Of a stretch of DNA of 60,532 nt, positions 8,034 through 19,763 are shown one piece after another. The notes beneath the pieces were generated by a model. That model saw only the letters and a list, made by a program, of their open reading frames with translations, ran no database searches and was not told the origin of the DNA. The stretch comes from Alphaproteobacteria bacterium (GTDB lineage Bacteria; Pseudomonadota; Alphaproteobacteria; Sphingomonadales; Emcibacteraceae). The stretch covers positions 1 to 60,532 of the forward strand of contig JAUIDN010000020.1 of NCBI GenBank assembly GCA_030428615.1, written 5' to 3'. The translations under genes were made by a program, and so were the position numbers. The number at the start of each line of letters is the position of its first letter. Position 1 is the stretch's first letter.

Positions 8034-11000
8034 ATGGGCCAGGAAATCGTAAATTTCTTCAATGCAAATGCAAAACCAGAAACATTTGATAATATCAAAA
8101 TTCTGATTGCTAGTACTGAGCAGATCCGTTCATGGTCTTTTGGCGAGATCAAAAAGCCGGAAACAATTAATTACCGAACTTTCAAACCTGAAAGAGACGG
8201 TCTTTTCTGTGCGCGTATCTTTGGTCCAATCAAAGATTACGAATGTTTGTGTGGTAAATACAAACGTATGAAATACCGTGGCATCACATGTGAAAAGTGT
8301 GGTGTAGAAGTAACATTAAGTAAGGTGCGCCGGGATCGCATGGGTCACATCGAACTTGCGGCGCCTGTGGCACATATCTGGTTCTTAAAATCACTTCCAA
8401 GCCGTATTGGTCTCATGCTTGATATGACACTGAAGGATCTTGAGCGAGTGCTGTATTTTGAACAGCACATTGTGACAGAACCTGGACTTACAAACCTTAA
8501 GATGAAGCAACTTCTGACTGAAGAAGAATATACTCGTGCGCAGGAAGAATACGGTGAAGACAGTTTCTCCGCCGGTATTGGCGCAGAAGCGATTAAGGTG
8601 CTTCTTGAAAATATAGACCTTGAGCAGGAAAAGGAAGATCTGCACCGCGAACTTGCCGAGACAAAATCCGAACTAAAGCCGAAGAAAATCGTCAAGCGTC
8701 TCAAAATTATAGAAGGCTTTATTGAAAGTGAAAATCGTCCGGAATGGATGATTCTTGAAGTTCTTCCGGTAATTCCACCTGAGCTTCGTCCTCTTGTACC
8801 ACTTGATGGTGGACGTTTTGCGACATCCGACCTTAACGATCTCTATCGTCGTGTGATAAACCGTAATAATCGTCTGAAAAGACTGATGGAGCTTCGCGCA
8901 CCCGATATTATTGTTCGCAACGAAAAACGTATGCTTCAGGAATCTGTTGATGCGCTATTTGATAACGGTCGTCGTGGTCGCGTCATTACGGGTGCGAACA
9001 AGCGTCCGCTTAAATCGCTTTCTGATATGTTAAAGGGTAAACAGGGCCGCTTCCGACAGAATTTGCTTGGAAAACGCGTTGATTATTCCGGTCGTTCCGT
9101 GATCGTCGTGGGACCCGACCTGCTGCTTCATCAATGTGGTCTGCCGAAAAAGATGGCATTGGAGCTCTTTAAGCCATTTATTTATGCGCGCCTTGATAAA
9201 CTGGGTATTGCGACAACAATCAAACAGGCTAAAAAGCTTGTTGAAAAGGAACGTCGCGAAGTCTGGGATGTACTTGATGTTGTCATCCGTGAGCATCCGA
9301 TTTTCCTAAACCGGGCACCTACGCTGCATAGACTTGGTATTCAGGCGTTTGAACCTGTGCTTATTGAAGGGAAGGCAATCCAGCTTCACCCACTTGTTTG
9401 CGCAGCCTTTAACGCTGACTTTGATGGTGACCAAATGGCGGTTCATGTGCCTCTCAGCCTTGAAGCCCAGCTTGAGGCGCGCGTGCTTATGATGTCGACG
9501 AATAACATCCTAAGCCCGTCAAACGGCAAACCGATTATTGTGCCGTCACAGGATATTATTCTCGGTCTTTATTATATGACCACGGCGAAAAAAGGCGAGC
9601 CGGGGGAAGGTATGGTCTTTGGCGATTTGAATGAGGTTGAACTGGCGCTTAACGCCAAGGCAATTACACTTCATAGTGCGATCAAATGCCGTATTAATAC
9701 TGTTGATGAGGATGGTAATTCAATCAGCAAAATAGTCGATACTACAGCAGGTCGCGCGCTGCTCGCGAAAAACCTGCCAAAGCATCATGAGGTCTCGTTT
9801 GAAGACCTTATTAACCGGCGCATCGGTAAACGTGAAATTTCTGAGGTTATTGACATTGTCTATCGTCATGCCGGTCAGAAACGTACAGTTCTTTTTGCGG
9901 ACGGTGTCATGAGACTTGGTTTCCGCGAAGCTTGTAAAGCCGGTATTTCATTCGGTAAGGATGATATGATTATTCCGGATACAAAAGCGTCTATTATCGA
10001 GGGTACGACAAATTCCGTTAAGGAATTTGAAAAACAATATCAGCAAGGTCTGATTACTCAAGGTGAGAAATATAACAAAGTGGTTGATGCATGGTCGCAA
10101 TGTACCGACCGGGTGGCTGATGCCATGATGGCTGAAATTTCGAAGGAAGAAGTTGATAGCGATGGGCGCTCATTGCCAACAAACTCAATCTTTATGATGG
10201 CGGACAGTGGTGCTCGTGGTTCTGCGGCGCAGATGAAGCAGCTTGCGGGTATGCGTGGACTGATGGCGAAACCTTCGGGTGAAATTATCGAAACACCGAT
10301 TATTTCGAACTTTAAAGAAGGCCTTAGTGTTCTTGAATACTTTAACTCCACCCATGGTGCCCGTAAGGGACTTGCGGATACCGCGCTAAAAACAGCGAAC
10401 TCCGGCTATCTTACACGCCGTCTTGTTGACGTTTCTCAGGATTGTGTGGTGACGGAAGAAGATTGTGGTACAACACTTGGTATTGATATTGCAGAAGTGT
10501 CTGACGGCGGTGACGTCATCGTGGACTTGAGCGATCGGATTGTTGGTCGTTGCCTGGCCGTTGATGTTAATGATCCGGTATCAGGTGATTTAATTTATGA
10601 AGCTGGTACATACCTTGATGAAGTTAAGGCGGAAGAAATTGAAAAAGCTGCTGTTTCAACGGTGAAAGTACGTTCAGCGCTTACCTGTGAGACAAAAACC
10701 GGCTGCTGCGTAAAATGTTATGGTCGTGATCTGGCACGTGGAACCGTCGTTAATGTCGGTGAAGCGGTTGGTGTGATTGCGGCGCAGTCTATTGGTGAGC
10801 CTGGTACACAGCTTACGATGCGTACCTTCCATATTGGTGGAACAGCGTCTTCGGTTTCTCAGCAATCTGTCATTGAAGCATCACATGATGGTATTGTGAA
10901 ACTAAAAAATAAAAAGGTTGTTAAGGATAGTAAGGGCCGCATGGTCGTTCTTTCAAGAAATATGGAAATCGTTCTTGTGGATGAAGAAGGCCGTGAGAGG

Positions 11001-12260
11001 GTTACCTACAAGGTTCAGTTTGGTGCTCATCTTATTAAAGATGAGGGTGAAAAAGTTGAACACGGTGACAAGCTTTGTGAATGGGATCCATATACTCTGC
11101 CGATTATCACCGAACAGGGTGGTACCGTTAAATTCGTTGATCTCACCGATGGTGTTGCAGTGAATGAAAATGTTGATGAAGCAACCGGTATTTCGAGCCG
11201 CGTTGTTGTTGACTGGCGTTCGCATCCGAAGGGGGCGGAACTTCGCCCGCGTATCACACTTCGCGATAATAAAGATAATGTGATTGAACTTACAAACGGT
11301 ACGGAAGCAAGATACTTCATGTCAGTGGGGGCTATTCTTTCCGTTAATGATGGTGATGAAGTTCATGCGGGTGATGTGATCGCGCGTATCCCACGTGAAG
11401 CATCAAAAACAAAAGACATTACTGGTGGTCTTCCGCGTGTGGCAGAGCTTTTCGAAGCGCGCCGTCCGAAAGATCATGCTGTTATTGCTGAGGTTGATGG
11501 ATATGTTGAATTTGGGCGTGACTATAAAAATAAGCGCCGCATAAGCATTAATCCACGCAATGATGAGGAAGAAGTCGTCGAATATCTCATCCCGAAAGGT
11601 AAGCATATTTCCGTCCAGGAAGGTGATTTTATCCGCCGCGGTGAATATCTGATTGATGGTAATCCGGCGCCGCATGACATTCTCAAGTCTCTAGGAGTAG
11701 AAGCGCTTGCGGAATATCTGGTAAATGAAGTGCAGGATGTTTACCGACTTCAGGGCGTTGGAATCAACGACAAGCATATTGAGGTCATTGTCCGTCAAAT
11801 GCTTAAGAAAGTTGAAATAACCAAATCAGGTGAAACAACATTCCTGATCGGCGAGCAGGTTGAACGGGAAGAGTTCGACGAGGTTAATGAAAAAGCAATT
11901 GCTGAAGGCCGCGAGCCAGCGAAGGGTGAAGCCATTCTTCTCGGGATTACCAAAGCGTCACTTCAGACACGTTCATTTATTTCGGCGGCGTCGTTCCAGG
12001 AAACAACACGTGTTCTCACCGAAGCGGCCGTTTCCGGAAAAAGTGATAAGCTGATCGGCCTTAAGGAAAATGTGATCGTTGGTCGCCTGATTCCTGCTGG
12101 AACCGGTTCGAAGATGAAATCTTACCGCCGTATCGCGCTGGAGCGTGATGGGCAAACCGAACTTGAACAACAAGCAGCCGAGGCCGCAGCAAACGTAGAT
12201 CCGCTTGCGGATGAGCTCGGTGTTGCTGCCGACTCAACGGAAAGTGCTGCTCAGGAGTAA
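8034..12260 (+). CDS. rpoC: DNA-directed RNA polymerase subunit beta'
   Basis: A 1408-residue beta' subunit, full length. The N-terminal zinc site (CLCGKYK...CEKCG, about residues 70-90), the catalytic Mg-binding NADFDGDQM at 460-468 (Asp 462, 464 and 466) and a second cysteine cluster ([13 protein letters not shown], about residues 885-897) are present. ATG 8034 is preferred over TTG 8028 because AGGAG at 8021-8025 lies 8 nt before it; the TTG would be too close. The last ~30 residues are alanine- and acid-rich. Two hairpins follow, ending the rpoBC transcript. Confidence 0.99.
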   Translation: MGQEIVNFFNANAKPETFDNIKILIASTEQIRSWSFGEIKKPETINYRTFKPERDGLFCARIFGPIKDYECLCGKYKRMKYRGITCEKCGVEVTLSKVRRDRMGHIELAAPVAHIWFLKSLPSRIGLMLDMTLKDLERVLYFEQHIVTEPGLTNLKMKQLLTEEEYTRAQEEYGEDSFSAGIGAEAIKVLLENIDLEQEKEDLHRELAETKSELKPKKIVKRLKIIEGFIESENRPEWMILEVLPVIPPELRPLVPLDGGRFATSDLNDLYRRVINRNNRLKRLMELRAPDIIVRNEKRMLQESVDALFDNGRRGRVITGANKRPLKSLSDMLKGKQGRFRQNLLGKRVDYSGRSVIVVGPDLLLHQCGLPKKMALELFKPFIYARLDKLGIATTIKQAKKLVEKERREVWDVLDVVIREHPIFLNRAPTLHRLGIQAFEPVLIEGKAIQLHPLVCAAFNADFDGDQMAVHVPLSLEAQLEARVLMMSTNNILSPSNGKPIIVPSQDIILGLYYMTTAKKGEPGEGMVFGDLNEVELALNAKAITLHSAIKCRINTVDEDGNSISKIVDTTAGRALLAKNLPKHHEVSFEDLINRRIGKREISEVIDIVYRHAGQKRTVLFADGVMRLGFREACKAGISFGKDDMIIPDTKASIIEGTTNSVKEFEKQYQQGLITQGEKYNKVVDAWSQCTDRVADAMMAEISKEEVDSDGRSLPTNSIFMMADSGARGSAAQMKQLAGMRGLMAKPSGEIIETPIISNFKEGLSVLEYFNSTHGARKGLADTALKTANSGYLTRRLVDVSQDCVVTEEDCGTTLGIDIAEVSDGGDVIVDLSDRIVGRCLAVDVNDPVSGDLIYEAGTYLDEVKAEEIEKAAVSTVKVRSALTCETKTGCCVKCYGRDLARGTVVNVGEAVGVIAAQSIGEPGTQLTMRTFHIGGTASSVSQQSVIEASHDGIVKLKNKKVVKDSKGRMVVLSRNMEIVLVDEEGRERVTYKVQFGAHLIKDEGEKVEHGDKLCEWDPYTLPIITEQGGTVKFVDLTDGVAVNENVDEATGISSRVVVDWRSHPKGAELRPRITLRDNKDNVIELTNGTEARYFMSVGAILSVNDGDEVHAGDVIARIPREASKTKDITGGLPRVAELFEARRPKDHAVIAEVDGYVEFGRDYKNKRRISINPRNDEEEVVEYLIPKGKHISVQEGDFIRRGEYLIDGNPAPHDILKSLGVEALAEYLVNEVQDVYRLQGVGINDKHIEVIVRQMLKKVEITKSGETTFLIGEQVEREEFDEVNEKAIAEGREPAKGEAILLGITKASLQTRSFISAASFQETTRVLTEAAVSGKSDKLIGLKENVIVGRLIPAGTGSKMKSYRRIALERDGQTELEQQAAEAAANVDPLADELGVAADSTESAAQE

Positions 12261-12267
12261 GCTGAAA

Positions 12268-12310
12268 GCCCGACTTAAACGGATTGATTGTTTGGTCGGG
12301 CCGATATTTT
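12268..12310 (+). terminator. First hairpin after rpoC
   Basis: GCCCGAC (12268-12274) pairs with GTCGGGC (12295-12301) around a 20-nt loop, followed by CGATATTTTTG. Its T-run is offset by four bases from the stem, so it is probably weaker than the next hairpin and may protect the rpoC mRNA 3' end. Confidence 0.5.
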
Positions 12311-12333
12311 TGAAAAATACCTAATAAATTTGG

Positions 12334-12374
12334 GGCCGAAGCATCTAAAACGCTAGATTCTTCGGCCTTTTTTA
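12334..12374 (+). terminator. Intrinsic terminator of the rpoBC operon
   Basis: GGCCGAAG (12334-12341) pairs perfectly with CTTCGGCC (12360-12367), and TTTTTTA follows at once. GC-rich stem plus T-run is a textbook Rho-independent terminator. It separates the rpoBC unit from the promoter of the rpsL operon 30 nt further on. Confidence 0.85.
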
Positions 12375-12402
12375 TAAAATGTAACAGTTCGTTAAATTTT
12401 TC

Positions 12403-12431
12403 TTGACTGTGAAATTTAGCGAACATAGTAT
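12403..12431 (+). promoter_or_regulatory. Sigma70 promoter of the rpsL-rpsG-fusA-tuf operon
   Basis: TTGACT (12403-12408) and TAGTAT (12426-12431) are separated by exactly 17 nt, each matching five of six consensus bases. It sits just after the rpoBC terminator and about 185 nt before rpsL, leaving a long leader. In the gap 12261-12617 (357 nt, no gene) the order is hairpin, terminator, promoter, structured leader. Confidence 0.8.
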
Positions 12432-12456
12432 GCGCTCACTTCTTGGAGGGCTGGTG

Positions 12457-12555
12457 GTAGGTCAGGTTCGATCTAAACGCAGCGCTGAAAGAATAAAAAA
12501 ATAGAGATTTAAGTATAAAAGGTAGCCAGGGTGACCTACTAAGTCACTCTTTTTT
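12457..12555 (+). promoter_or_regulatory. Candidate attenuator in the rpsL leader
   Basis: GTAGGTCA (12457-12464) is complementary to TGACCTAC (12532-12539). The TGAC of the latter also belongs to an alternative hairpin, AGGGTGAC (12528-12535) with GTCACTCT (12543-12550), followed by TTTTTT (12550-12555). The two pairings are mutually exclusive: the long-range stem would prevent the terminator. This is the layout of a transcription attenuator 63 nt before rpsL. The pairings are seen; the switch and its signal are inference. Confidence 0.5.
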
Positions 12556-12617
12556 CTATGGATAGGGAACCGGCTGTCTTTTTTGCTATGGAAATGAAAA
12601 CGATTTAAGGAATTAGA

Positions 12618-12989
12618 ATGCCGACGATCAACCAGTTGGTACGTAACCCGCGCAAAAAGCCTGTAGCCCGTAATAAGGTTCCGGCATTGGAATCATGCCC
12701 TCAGAAGCGTGGTGTTTGTACACGTGTATATACAACGACACCAAAGAAACCTAACTCAGCCCTTCGTAAAGTTGCCCGTGTGCGTCTTACCAATGGTTTT
12801 GAAGTGACAAGCTATATTCCCGGTGAAGGTCATAACCTTCAGGAACATAGTGTTGTTCTTATTCGTGGTGGCCGTGTGAAAGACTTACCAGGTGTTCGTT
12901 ATCACGTACTTCGTGGTGTGCTTGATACGCAGGGTATCGCAGACCGTCGTCAGGGCCGCTCTAAATATGGTGCTAAGCGTCCTAAATAA
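12618..12989 (+). CDS. rpsL: 30S ribosomal protein S12
   Basis: A 123-residue protein (E. coli 124), first gene of the str operon. S12 sits at the decoding centre and controls tRNA selection accuracy. Lys43 in TTTPKKPNS and the lysine in [13 protein letters not shown] are wild type, so no streptomycin-resistance substitution is apparent. It starts with ATG after an AAGGAATTAG ribosome-binding region. rpsG follows after 26 nt. Confidence 0.99.
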   Translation: MPTINQLVRNPRKKPVARNKVPALESCPQKRGVCTRVYTTTPKKPNSALRKVARVRLTNGFEVTSYIPGEGHNLQEHSVVLIRGGRVKDLPGVRYHVLRGVLDTQGIADRRQGRSKYGAKRPK

Positions 12990-13012
12990 GGACCTTCTTG
13001 CAAAGGAAATAA

Positions 13013-13486
<474 letters not shown>

Positions 13487-13507
13487 AACTGGTAAAGGTT
13501 TAAGAAA

Positions 13508-15583
13508 ATGGCACGGATTACCCCCCTTAAAGATTATCGCAATATAGGTATTATGGCCCATATTGATGCTGGTAAAACAACGACAACAGAACGTATTTTA
13601 TTTTACACCGGCATGAGCCACAAAATAGGTGAAGTGCATGATGGTGCTGCAACCATGGACTGGATGGAGCAGGAGCAGGAACGTGGTATTACAATTACGT
13701 CTGCTGCGACAACCTGTTTCTGGAACGATAAACGCATTAATATTATCGACACACCAGGACACGTGGACTTTACAATTGAAGTTGAACGTTCGCTTCGCGT
13801 GCTTGATGGTGCTGTTGCTGTATTTGACAGTGTGGCAGGTGTTGAGCCGCAATCTGAAACGGTATGGCGACAGGCAGACAAATATGATGTTCCTCGTATG
13901 TGTTTTGTAAACAAGATGGACCGTATGGGTGCTGATTTCTATAGATGTGTTGATATGATTAAAGAGCGTTTGGGTTCAAACGCTCTTGTGATTCAAATGC
14001 CTATTGGTGCGGAGGCTGACTATAAAGGTCACGTCGACGTGGTTAAAAACGTCGGAATCATCTGGGAAGATGAAGGTATGGGCGCAAACTATACAGAAGT
14101 CGAAATTCCTGCTGATATGGCTGATAAAGTGGCTGAATATAGAGCTGAGATGCTTGATATGGTTGTTGAGCTTGATGATGATGTTATGGAAGCTTATCTC
14201 GAAGGTAACGAACCTGATGTGGATACGATTAAGCGTCTTATTCGTAAAGGTACTATTGCTGGCGAATTTGTCCCGGTTCTTACGGGTACAGCATTTAAAA
14301 ACAAAGGTGTTCAAACTCTTCTTGATGCGGTTGTGGATTTTATGCCGTCTCCACTGGATATTGAAGATGTTCAGGGTGTTTCTCTGGATGGTGAAACGCC
14401 AATGACGCGTGCGGCGGCTGATGATGTGCCATTTTCAGCACTTGCATTTAAAGTGATGAATGACCCGTTTGTTGGATCACTTACTTTTGCCCGTGTTTAT
14501 TCTGGTGTTGTGGATGCGGGTACAACCGTTATCAACTCTGTTAAAGGCAGGAAAGAAAAAATCGGTCGTATGCTCCAAATGCACTCAAATGACCGTGAAG
14601 ATATTAAAGAGGCACGTGCTGGTGATATTATCGCGCTTTGTGGTCTTAAGGAAACAACAACAGGTGATACGCTTTGTGCCCCGAATGATCAGATCATTCT
14701 TGAGCGTATGGAATTCCCTGAGCCGGTTATTTCTGTAGCAGTGGAGCCGAAAACGAAAGCTGACCAGGAAAAAATGGGTATTGCTCTTAACCGTCTGTCA
14801 CAGGAAGATCCGTCTTTCCGTGTGAAATCAGATGAAGAAAGCGGACAGACGATTATTTCGGGAATGGGTGAGCTTCACCTTGATATTCTGGTGGATCGTA
14901 TGAAGCGCGAATTTAAGGTTGAAGCAAACGTGGGTGCACCGCAGGTTGCGTATCGTGAGAGTATCGCTCGTCAGGTTGAAATTGACTATACCCATAAAAA
15001 ACAATCGGGTGGTTCGGGTCAGTTCGCGCGTGTCAAGCTGACAGTAACGCCGGGTGAGCGCGGTTCGGGTATTGAGTTTATTGATGAAATTAAGGGTGGT
15101 AATATTCCCAAGGAATATATCCCGGGTGTGGAAAAAGGTATCAATGATATCGCGGAAAGCGGTGCTTTGATCGGTTTCCCAATCATCGATTTTTCTGTAA
15201 CGCTGTTTGATGGTGCTTACCATGATGTGGATAGTAGTGTTCTTGCCTTTGAGATCGCGGGTCGTGGTGCTATGCGCGAAGCAGCCTCAAAGGCTGGTAT
15301 TAAACTTCTTGAGCCAATTATGTCTGTTGAAGTTGTAACGCCGGAAGATCATATGGGTGATGTAATCGGTGATATTTCGTCACGCCGCGGTCAGGTTTCA
15401 GGTTCTGAAACACGCGGTCCGAATACAGTTGTAAACGCGATGGTGCCACTTGCCAATATGTTTGGTTATGTGAACCAGTTGCGTTCATTTACAAAGGGTC
15501 GTGCTACATACTCAATGCAGTTCGATCACTATGCAGAAGTACCTCAGGCTGTTGCTGAAGAGGTGAAAGAGAAATTTGCTTAA
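13508..15583 (+). CDS. fusA: Translation elongation factor G
   Basis: A 691-residue translocase GTPase (E. coli 704). G motifs are all visible: [13 protein letters not shown] (P-loop, about 17-29), RGITITSA (switch I), DTPGHVDF (G3) and NKMD (G4). Domains II to V follow, ending with the [14 protein letters not shown] region. It moves tRNA and mRNA through the ribosome and helps recycle ribosomes. It follows rpsG by 21 nt and precedes tuf by 87 nt. Codon use favours GAA and AAA, in contrast with the tuf gene downstream. Confidence 0.99.
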   Translation: MARITPLKDYRNIGIMAHIDAGKTTTTERILFYTGMSHKIGEVHDGAATMDWMEQEQERGITITSAATTCFWNDKRINIIDTPGHVDFTIEVERSLRVLDGAVAVFDSVAGVEPQSETVWRQADKYDVPRMCFVNKMDRMGADFYRCVDMIKERLGSNALVIQMPIGAEADYKGHVDVVKNVGIIWEDEGMGANYTEVEIPADMADKVAEYRAEMLDMVVELDDDVMEAYLEGNEPDVDTIKRLIRKGTIAGEFVPVLTGTAFKNKGVQTLLDAVVDFMPSPLDIEDVQGVSLDGETPMTRAAADDVPFSALAFKVMNDPFVGSLTFARVYSGVVDAGTTVINSVKGRKEKIGRMLQMHSNDREDIKEARAGDIIALCGLKETTTGDTLCAPNDQIILERMEFPEPVISVAVEPKTKADQEKMGIALNRLSQEDPSFRVKSDEESGQTIISGMGELHLDILVDRMKREFKVEANVGAPQVAYRESIARQVEIDYTHKKQSGGSGQFARVKLTVTPGERGSGIEFIDEIKGGNIPKEYIPGVEKGINDIAESGALIGFPIIDFSVTLFDGAYHDVDSSVLAFEIAGRGAMREAASKAGIKLLEPIMSVEVVTPEDHMGDVIGDISSRRGQVSGSETRGPNTVVNAMVPLANMFGYVNQLRSFTKGRATYSMQFDHYAEVPQAVAEEVKEKFA

Positions 15584-15670
15584 GGGGATTAAGCGAATTG
15601 GATATTAACTAGCTCTTCCTGTGAGGAAAATACAGGGCGCTTGAATATAAGTGAGAAAAGGTAAAAGAAG

Positions 15671-16861
15671 ATGGCAAAAGAGAAATTTGAACGCAATAAG
15701 CCGCATTGTAACGTAGGTACAATCGGCCACGTTGACCACGGCAAGACGACACTGACGGCAGCGATTACGAAGGTATTGGCTGAGAGCGGTGGCGGTACGG
15801 CCGTTGATTTTGCGAACATTGACAAGGCTCCTGAGGAGCGTGAGCGTGGGATTACGATATCGACAGCGCATGTTGAGTATGAGACGGAAGCGCGTCACTA
15901 TGCTCATGTTGACTGTCCTGGCCATGCTGACTATGTGAAGAACATGATCACGGGTGCGGCTCAGATGGATGGCGCGATATTGGTTGTGAACGCAGCGGAT
16001 GGTCCGATGCCACAGACCCGAGAGCATATACTGCTTGCGCGTCAGGTTGGTGTTCCGGCGCTTGTTGTTTATCTGAACAAGGTTGATCAGGTTGATGATG
16101 AGGAGCTTTTGGAGCTTGTTGAGATGGAGATCCGTGAGCTTCTGAATGAATATGAGTTTCCTGGAGATGATATTCCGATTATTGCGGGTTCTGCGCTTGC
16201 GGCGCTTGAGGGTCGTGATGATGATATTGGTAAGGAAAGCATTCTTAAGTTGATGGCTGCTGTTGATGAGTATATTCCTCAGCCTGAGCGTGCTGTTGAC
16301 GGTGCATTTTTGATGCCGATTGAAGATGTGTTTTCGATTTCGGGTCGTGGTACCGTTGTCACGGGTCGTGTTGAGCGCGGTATTGTCAAGGTTGGCGAGG
16401 AAGTTGAGATTGTTGGTATTAAGCCGACACAGAAGACCGTTGTTACGGGTGTTGAAATGTTCCGCAAGCTTCTTGATACAGGTGAGGCTGGCGATAACAT
16501 TGGTGCACTTATTCGTGGCGTTGGCCGTGAAGAGGTTGAACGTGGTCAGGTTCTTGCGCATGTTGGTACGATTACACCGCATACGAAGTTCAAGGGCGAA
16601 GCTTACATTCTGACGAAGGATGAAGGTGGTCGTCATACACCGTTCTTTACCAACTACCGTCCACAGTTTTACTTCCGTACGACTGATGTGACAGGAGTTG
16701 TGACCCTTGATGATGGTGTTGAGATGGTCATGCCGGGTGACAATGTTGCGATTAATGTTGAGCTTATCAACCCGATTGCGATGGATGAAGGTCTTCGTTT
16801 TGCGATCCGTGAAGGCGGACGTACAGTCGGGGCAGGCGTCGTCGCCAAAATTATTGAATAG
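15671..16861 (+). CDS. tuf: Elongation factor Tu (complete tuf copy)
   Basis: A 396-residue EF-Tu with GHVDHGKTT (G1), RGITI (switch I), DCPGHADY (G3) and NKVD (G4), then beta-barrel domains 2 and 3. It delivers aminoacyl-tRNA to the ribosome. The last 111 nt are identical to the partial tuf at the window start, so two directly repeated copies flank secE to fusA. Codon choice stands out: by hand count 25 GAG to 14 GAA and 15 AAG to 3 AAA, the reverse of neighbouring fusA. The start ATG follows GAGAAAAGG-type sequence with the usual [13 protein letters not shown]-terminus. Confidence 0.99.
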   Translation: MAKEKFERNKPHCNVGTIGHVDHGKTTLTAAITKVLAESGGGTAVDFANIDKAPEERERGITISTAHVEYETEARHYAHVDCPGHADYVKNMITGAAQMDGAILVVNAADGPMPQTREHILLARQVGVPALVVYLNKVDQVDDEELLELVEMEIRELLNEYEFPGDDIPIIAGSALAALEGRDDDIGKESILKLMAAVDEYIPQPERAVDGAFLMPIEDVFSISGRGTVVTGRVERGIVKVGEEVEIVGIKPTQKTVVTGVEMFRKLLDTGEAGDNIGALIRGVGREEVERGQVLAHVGTITPHTKFKGEAYILTKDEGGRHTPFFTNYRPQFYFRTTDVTGVVTLDDGVEMVMPGDNVAINVELINPIAMDEGLRFAIREGGRTVGAGVVAKIIE

Positions 16862-16873
16862 TATATATCATTT

Positions 16874-16907
16874 AGGAGCGCAGGCCGTAAGGTCTGCGTA
16901 AATTTTT
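16874..16907 (+). promoter_or_regulatory. rpsJ translation-initiation region with a hairpin inside the SD-start spacer
   Basis: AGGAG (16874-16878) is the only good Shine-Dalgarno before rpsJ, but it lies 29 nt from the ATG. The intervening CGCAGGCC (16879-16886) and GGTCTGCG (16891-16898) form an 8-bp stem with a GTAA loop, leaving 9 nt (TAAATTTTT) to the ATG. Folding would bring the SD to an effective 9-nt spacing. The stem plus T-run could alternatively act as a weak terminator at the S10 operon entry. Confidence 0.55.
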
Positions 16908-17225
16908 ATGTTGGAATCACAGAACATTCGCATTCGCCTTAAAGCATTTGATCATCGTATTCTTGATCAAGCGGCTGGTGAAATTGCAAATACGGCGAAA
17001 AGAACTGGAGCTAGCGTGCGCGGTCCAATTCCAATGCCGACGCGGATAGAAAAATATACGGTTCTTAAAGGGCCGCATATTGATAAGAAATCACGCGAAC
17101 AATTCGAGACACGTACACATAAACGCCTTCTTGATATTGTTGAGCCGACACCACAAACTGTTGATGCGCTTATGAAGCTCGATCTGGCAGCGGGTGTCGA
17201 AGTTGAAATCAAGTTGCAGGGGTAA
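16908..17225 (+). CDS. rpsJ: 30S ribosomal protein S10
   Basis: A 105-residue protein (E. coli 103). S10 is part of the 30S head and also pairs with NusB in antitermination and with NusG in coupling. The conserved [28 protein letters not shown] and [13 protein letters not shown] segments are intact. The ATG at 16908 is followed directly by TTG, which would give the start MESQNIR seen in relatives; both starts are possible. Its stop TAA overlaps the ATG of rplC by one base. Confidence 0.98.
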   Translation: MLESQNIRIRLKAFDHRILDQAAGEIANTAKRTGASVRGPIPMPTRIEKYTVLKGPHIDKKSREQFETRTHKRLLDIVEPTPQTVDALMKLDLAAGVEVEIKLQG

Positions 17226-17998
17226 TGGATATGCGTTCAGGACTTATTGCAAAAAAAGTGGGTATGACCCGTGTATTTGCTGAAGGTGGCAAACACGTTC
17301 CCGTTACTGTTCTTCATGTGGACGGCGCACAAGTTGTCGCACATAAAACAGTGGAAAAAGATGGTTATAATGCTCTTCAATTAGGTGCCGGCACAGCCAA
17401 GGTGAAACGGACAACGCAACCGATGCGGGGTCATTTTGCCAAAGCGAAGGTTGAGCCCAAGGTTAAGCTTGCGGAATTTCGTGTCCAAGAAGACGGTTTC
17501 ATCGATCTTGGTGCTGAAATCACTGCTGATCATTATGTAGCAGGGCAAATTGTTGATGTTACGTCGACATCCAAAGGTAAGGGTTTTGCCGGTGCGATGA
17601 AACGTTGGAATTTCGGTGGTCTCCGTGCATCACACGGTGTTTCTATTTCTCATAGATCACATGGTTCTACAGGTCAGTGTCAGGATCCGGGTCGCGTTTT
17701 CAAAGGTAAGAAAATGGCGGGTCATTATGGTGATGAGCGTAAAACAGAGCAGAATCTTGAGATTGTTTCAACCAGCGCGGAAGATGGTATTATCCTTGTT
17801 AAAGGTGCAGTACCAGGCGCGAAAAACGGTTGGGTGCTTATTAATGATGCGGTCAAAAAAGAACGCCCTGCTGATGCGCCATACCCTGGCGCAGTAAAAG
17901 CGGCGGCGGCACCCGAGCCAGAATCAGCGCCTGAGGTGGAGACGCCTGCTGAAGAAGCTCAGGTGGAAGAAACCGCTGCAACAGAGAATGAGGAATAA
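17225..17998 (+). CDS. rplC: 50S ribosomal protein L3 with acidic C-terminal tail
   Basis: A 257-residue L3, about 45 longer than the E. coli protein (209). L3 is an early assembly protein near the peptidyl-transferase centre; the conserved core, with [22 protein letters not shown] and KMAGHYG, ends around residue 215. The final ~35 residues are an Ala/Pro/Glu-rich, strongly acidic, probably disordered extension without ribosomal counterpart in E. coli. The start overlaps the rpsJ stop (TAATG); an alternative ATG lies two codons on. rplD follows after 5 nt. Confidence 0.98.
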   Translation: MDMRSGLIAKKVGMTRVFAEGGKHVPVTVLHVDGAQVVAHKTVEKDGYNALQLGAGTAKVKRTTQPMRGHFAKAKVEPKVKLAEFRVQEDGFIDLGAEITADHYVAGQIVDVTSTSKGKGFAGAMKRWNFGGLRASHGVSISHRSHGSTGQCQDPGRVFKGKKMAGHYGDERKTEQNLEIVSTSAEDGIILVKGAVPGAKNGWVLINDAVKKERPADAPYPGAVKAAAAPEPESAPEVETPAEEAQVEETAATENEE

Positions 17999-18003
17999 GA
18001 ACG

Positions 18004-18624
18004 ATGAAAGCCCAGGTAACTACACTTGATGCCAAAAAGGCCGGCGACATCGATCTTGATGACGGTGTATTCGGTCTTCCGGAACGCGCAGATATTTTGC
18101 AACGTGTTGTCGTTTGGCAGCTGGCGAAGCGTCGTGCCGGAACTCACAAAGTTCAATCGCGCGGTGAGGTAACGGGAACGACAAAACGTATTGGTCGCCA
18201 AAAAGGTGGCGGTACAGCGCGTCATGGTTCCGGTAAAGTAAGCCAATTCCGCGGCGGTGCGCGTGCTTTTGGTCCGGTTGTTCGTTCACATGCGACGAGC
18301 TTGCCGAAAAAAATACGTGCGTTGGGACTTAAGACCGCCCTTTCAAGTAAAGCGGCAAGTGGAAATCTTGTTGTGATTGAAAACGCTGATCTTAAGAATG
18401 GCAAAACAAAAGAACTTATTGCAAAGCTTGACAAATTGGGTGCGACAAATGCCCTGTTTATTGACGGTGCAGAAGTAAATGAAAACTTCAAGTTGGCGAT
18501 CAGCAACATACCACATGTTGATGTGCTACCAAGTAAAGGCGCAAATGTTTATGACATTCTTCGCCGTGAAAAACTGGTACTCACAAAAGCCGCTGTTGAA
18601 GGTTTGATGGAGAGGCTCAAATGA
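18004..18624 (+). CDS. rplD: 50S ribosomal protein L4
   Basis: A 206-residue protein (E. coli 201). The globular domain and the long loop reaching the exit tunnel (about residues 45-95, with [17 protein letters not shown]) are present. In E. coli L4 also regulates the S10 operon by binding its leader; the leader here is only a 46-nt gap after tuf, so E. coli-type attenuation is unlikely. The stop overlaps the rplW start by 4 nt (ATGA). Confidence 0.98.
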   Translation: MKAQVTTLDAKKAGDIDLDDGVFGLPERADILQRVVVWQLAKRRAGTHKVQSRGEVTGTTKRIGRQKGGGTARHGSGKVSQFRGGARAFGPVVRSHATSLPKKIRALGLKTALSSKAASGNLVVIENADLKNGKTKELIAKLDKLGATNALFIDGAEVNENFKLAISNIPHVDVLPSKGANVYDILRREKLVLTKAAVEGLMERLK

Positions 18625-18914
18625 CCGATATCAAACACTATGACGTTATCTTAAATCCTGTTGTTACTGAGAAGTCTACGATGCTTACAGAAAACAATGT
18701 TGTGACATTTAACGTACCGATGACAGCAACTAAACCCGAAATCAAAGCCGCTGTTGAAGCGCTTTTCGGTGTTAAGGTTGAAAAGGTGAATACAATACGC
18801 CAAGACGGCAAGGTAAAACGCTTTAGAGGCATTACCGGGCGTCGCGCTCATAGCAAAAAAGCAATGGTTAGATTGGCCGAAGGCGACACCATTGATGTAA
18901 CGACGGGAGTGTAG
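18621..18914 (+). CDS. rplW: 50S ribosomal protein L23
   Basis: A 97-residue protein (E. coli 100). L23 lies at the peptide exit and is the docking site for trigger factor and SRP. The N-terminal region [10 protein letters not shown] and the GVKVEKVNT segment are typical. It overlaps rplD by 4 nt and is followed by rplB after 4 nt, so translation of the three is likely coupled. Confidence 0.98.
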   Translation: MTDIKHYDVILNPVVTEKSTMLTENNVVTFNVPMTATKPEIKAAVEALFGVKVEKVNTIRQDGKVKRFRGITGRRAHSKKAMVRLAEGDTIDVTTGV

Positions 18915-18918
18915 GAAA

Positions 18919-19752
18919 ATGGCATTAAAAACATATAACCCTACTACGCCAAGCCTTCGTTCACTGGTAACAGTTGATCGTTCTGAGCTTTGGAAAGGAA
19001 AGCCCGTTAAGGAGCTGACCGAAGGAAAGCACAGCAAAGGAGGCCGTAACAATCAGGGCCGGATTACAGCGCGCCGTCGTGGTGGTGGACATAAACGTGC
19101 TTACCGCTTGATCGACTTCAAGCGTCGTAAATGGGATGTTGAAGCAACGATTGTTCGTCTTGAATATGATCCGAACCGTTCTGCCTTTATCGCACTTATC
19201 GAATACGCTGATGGTGAGAAAGCATATATTCTGGCACCGCAACGCGTTTCAGAAGGTGATAAGGTTGTCGCCGGTGAAAAAGTTGATGTGAAGCCGGGTA
19301 ATGCGATGCCTTTATACAGTGTTCCGGTCGGATCGATCGTTCACAATGTTGAAATGAAACCCGGTAAAGGCGGCCAGATCGCCCGTGCTGCCGGCGGATA
19401 TGTGCAGGTTACCGGTCGTGACCGCGGATATGTACTTCTTCGTCTTGCATCCGGTGAGCAACGTTATGTTCGCTCTAACTGCATGGCAACGATTGGCGCG
19501 GTTTCTAATCCTGACAATCAAAACCAAAAGCTTGCTAAGGCTGGCCGTAGCCGCTGGCTTGGTAAACGTCCATCCGTTCGTGGTGTTGCTATGAACCCGG
19601 TTGACCATCCACATGGTGGTGGTGAAGGCCGGACATCAGGTGGTCGTCACCCGGTAACACCGTGGGGTAAACCTACGAAGGGTAAGCGCACACGTAGCAA
19701 TAAATCGACAGACCGTTATATTCTTCGGTCGCGTCACGAACGTAAGAAGTAG
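18919..19752 (+). CDS. rplB: 50S ribosomal protein L2
   Basis: A 277-residue protein (E. coli 273). L2 is needed for subunit joining and peptidyl transfer. The conserved [14 protein letters not shown] stretch near residue 50, the [30 protein letters not shown] segment with the key histidine (about residues 205-235) and the basic C-terminus RSRHERKK are present. It lies between rplW and rpsS with gaps of 4 and 11 nt. Confidence 0.99.
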   Translation: MALKTYNPTTPSLRSLVTVDRSELWKGKPVKELTEGKHSKGGRNNQGRITARRRGGGHKRAYRLIDFKRRKWDVEATIVRLEYDPNRSAFIALIEYADGEKAYILAPQRVSEGDKVVAGEKVDVKPGNAMPLYSVPVGSIVHNVEMKPGKGGQIARAAGGYVQVTGRDRGYVLLRLASGEQRYVRSNCMATIGAVSNPDNQNQKLAKAGRSRWLGKRPSVRGVAMNPVDHPHGGGEGRTSGGRHPVTPWGKPTKGKRTRSNKSTDRYILRSRHERKK

Positions 19753-19763
19753 GAGCAAGAGAT

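Noticed and set aside
15605-16636. Long open frame (343 codons) on the minus strand opposite tuf
   Set aside because: It lies fully antisense to a certain gene, has no ribosome-binding site, and its composition reflects the strong codon bias of tuf.
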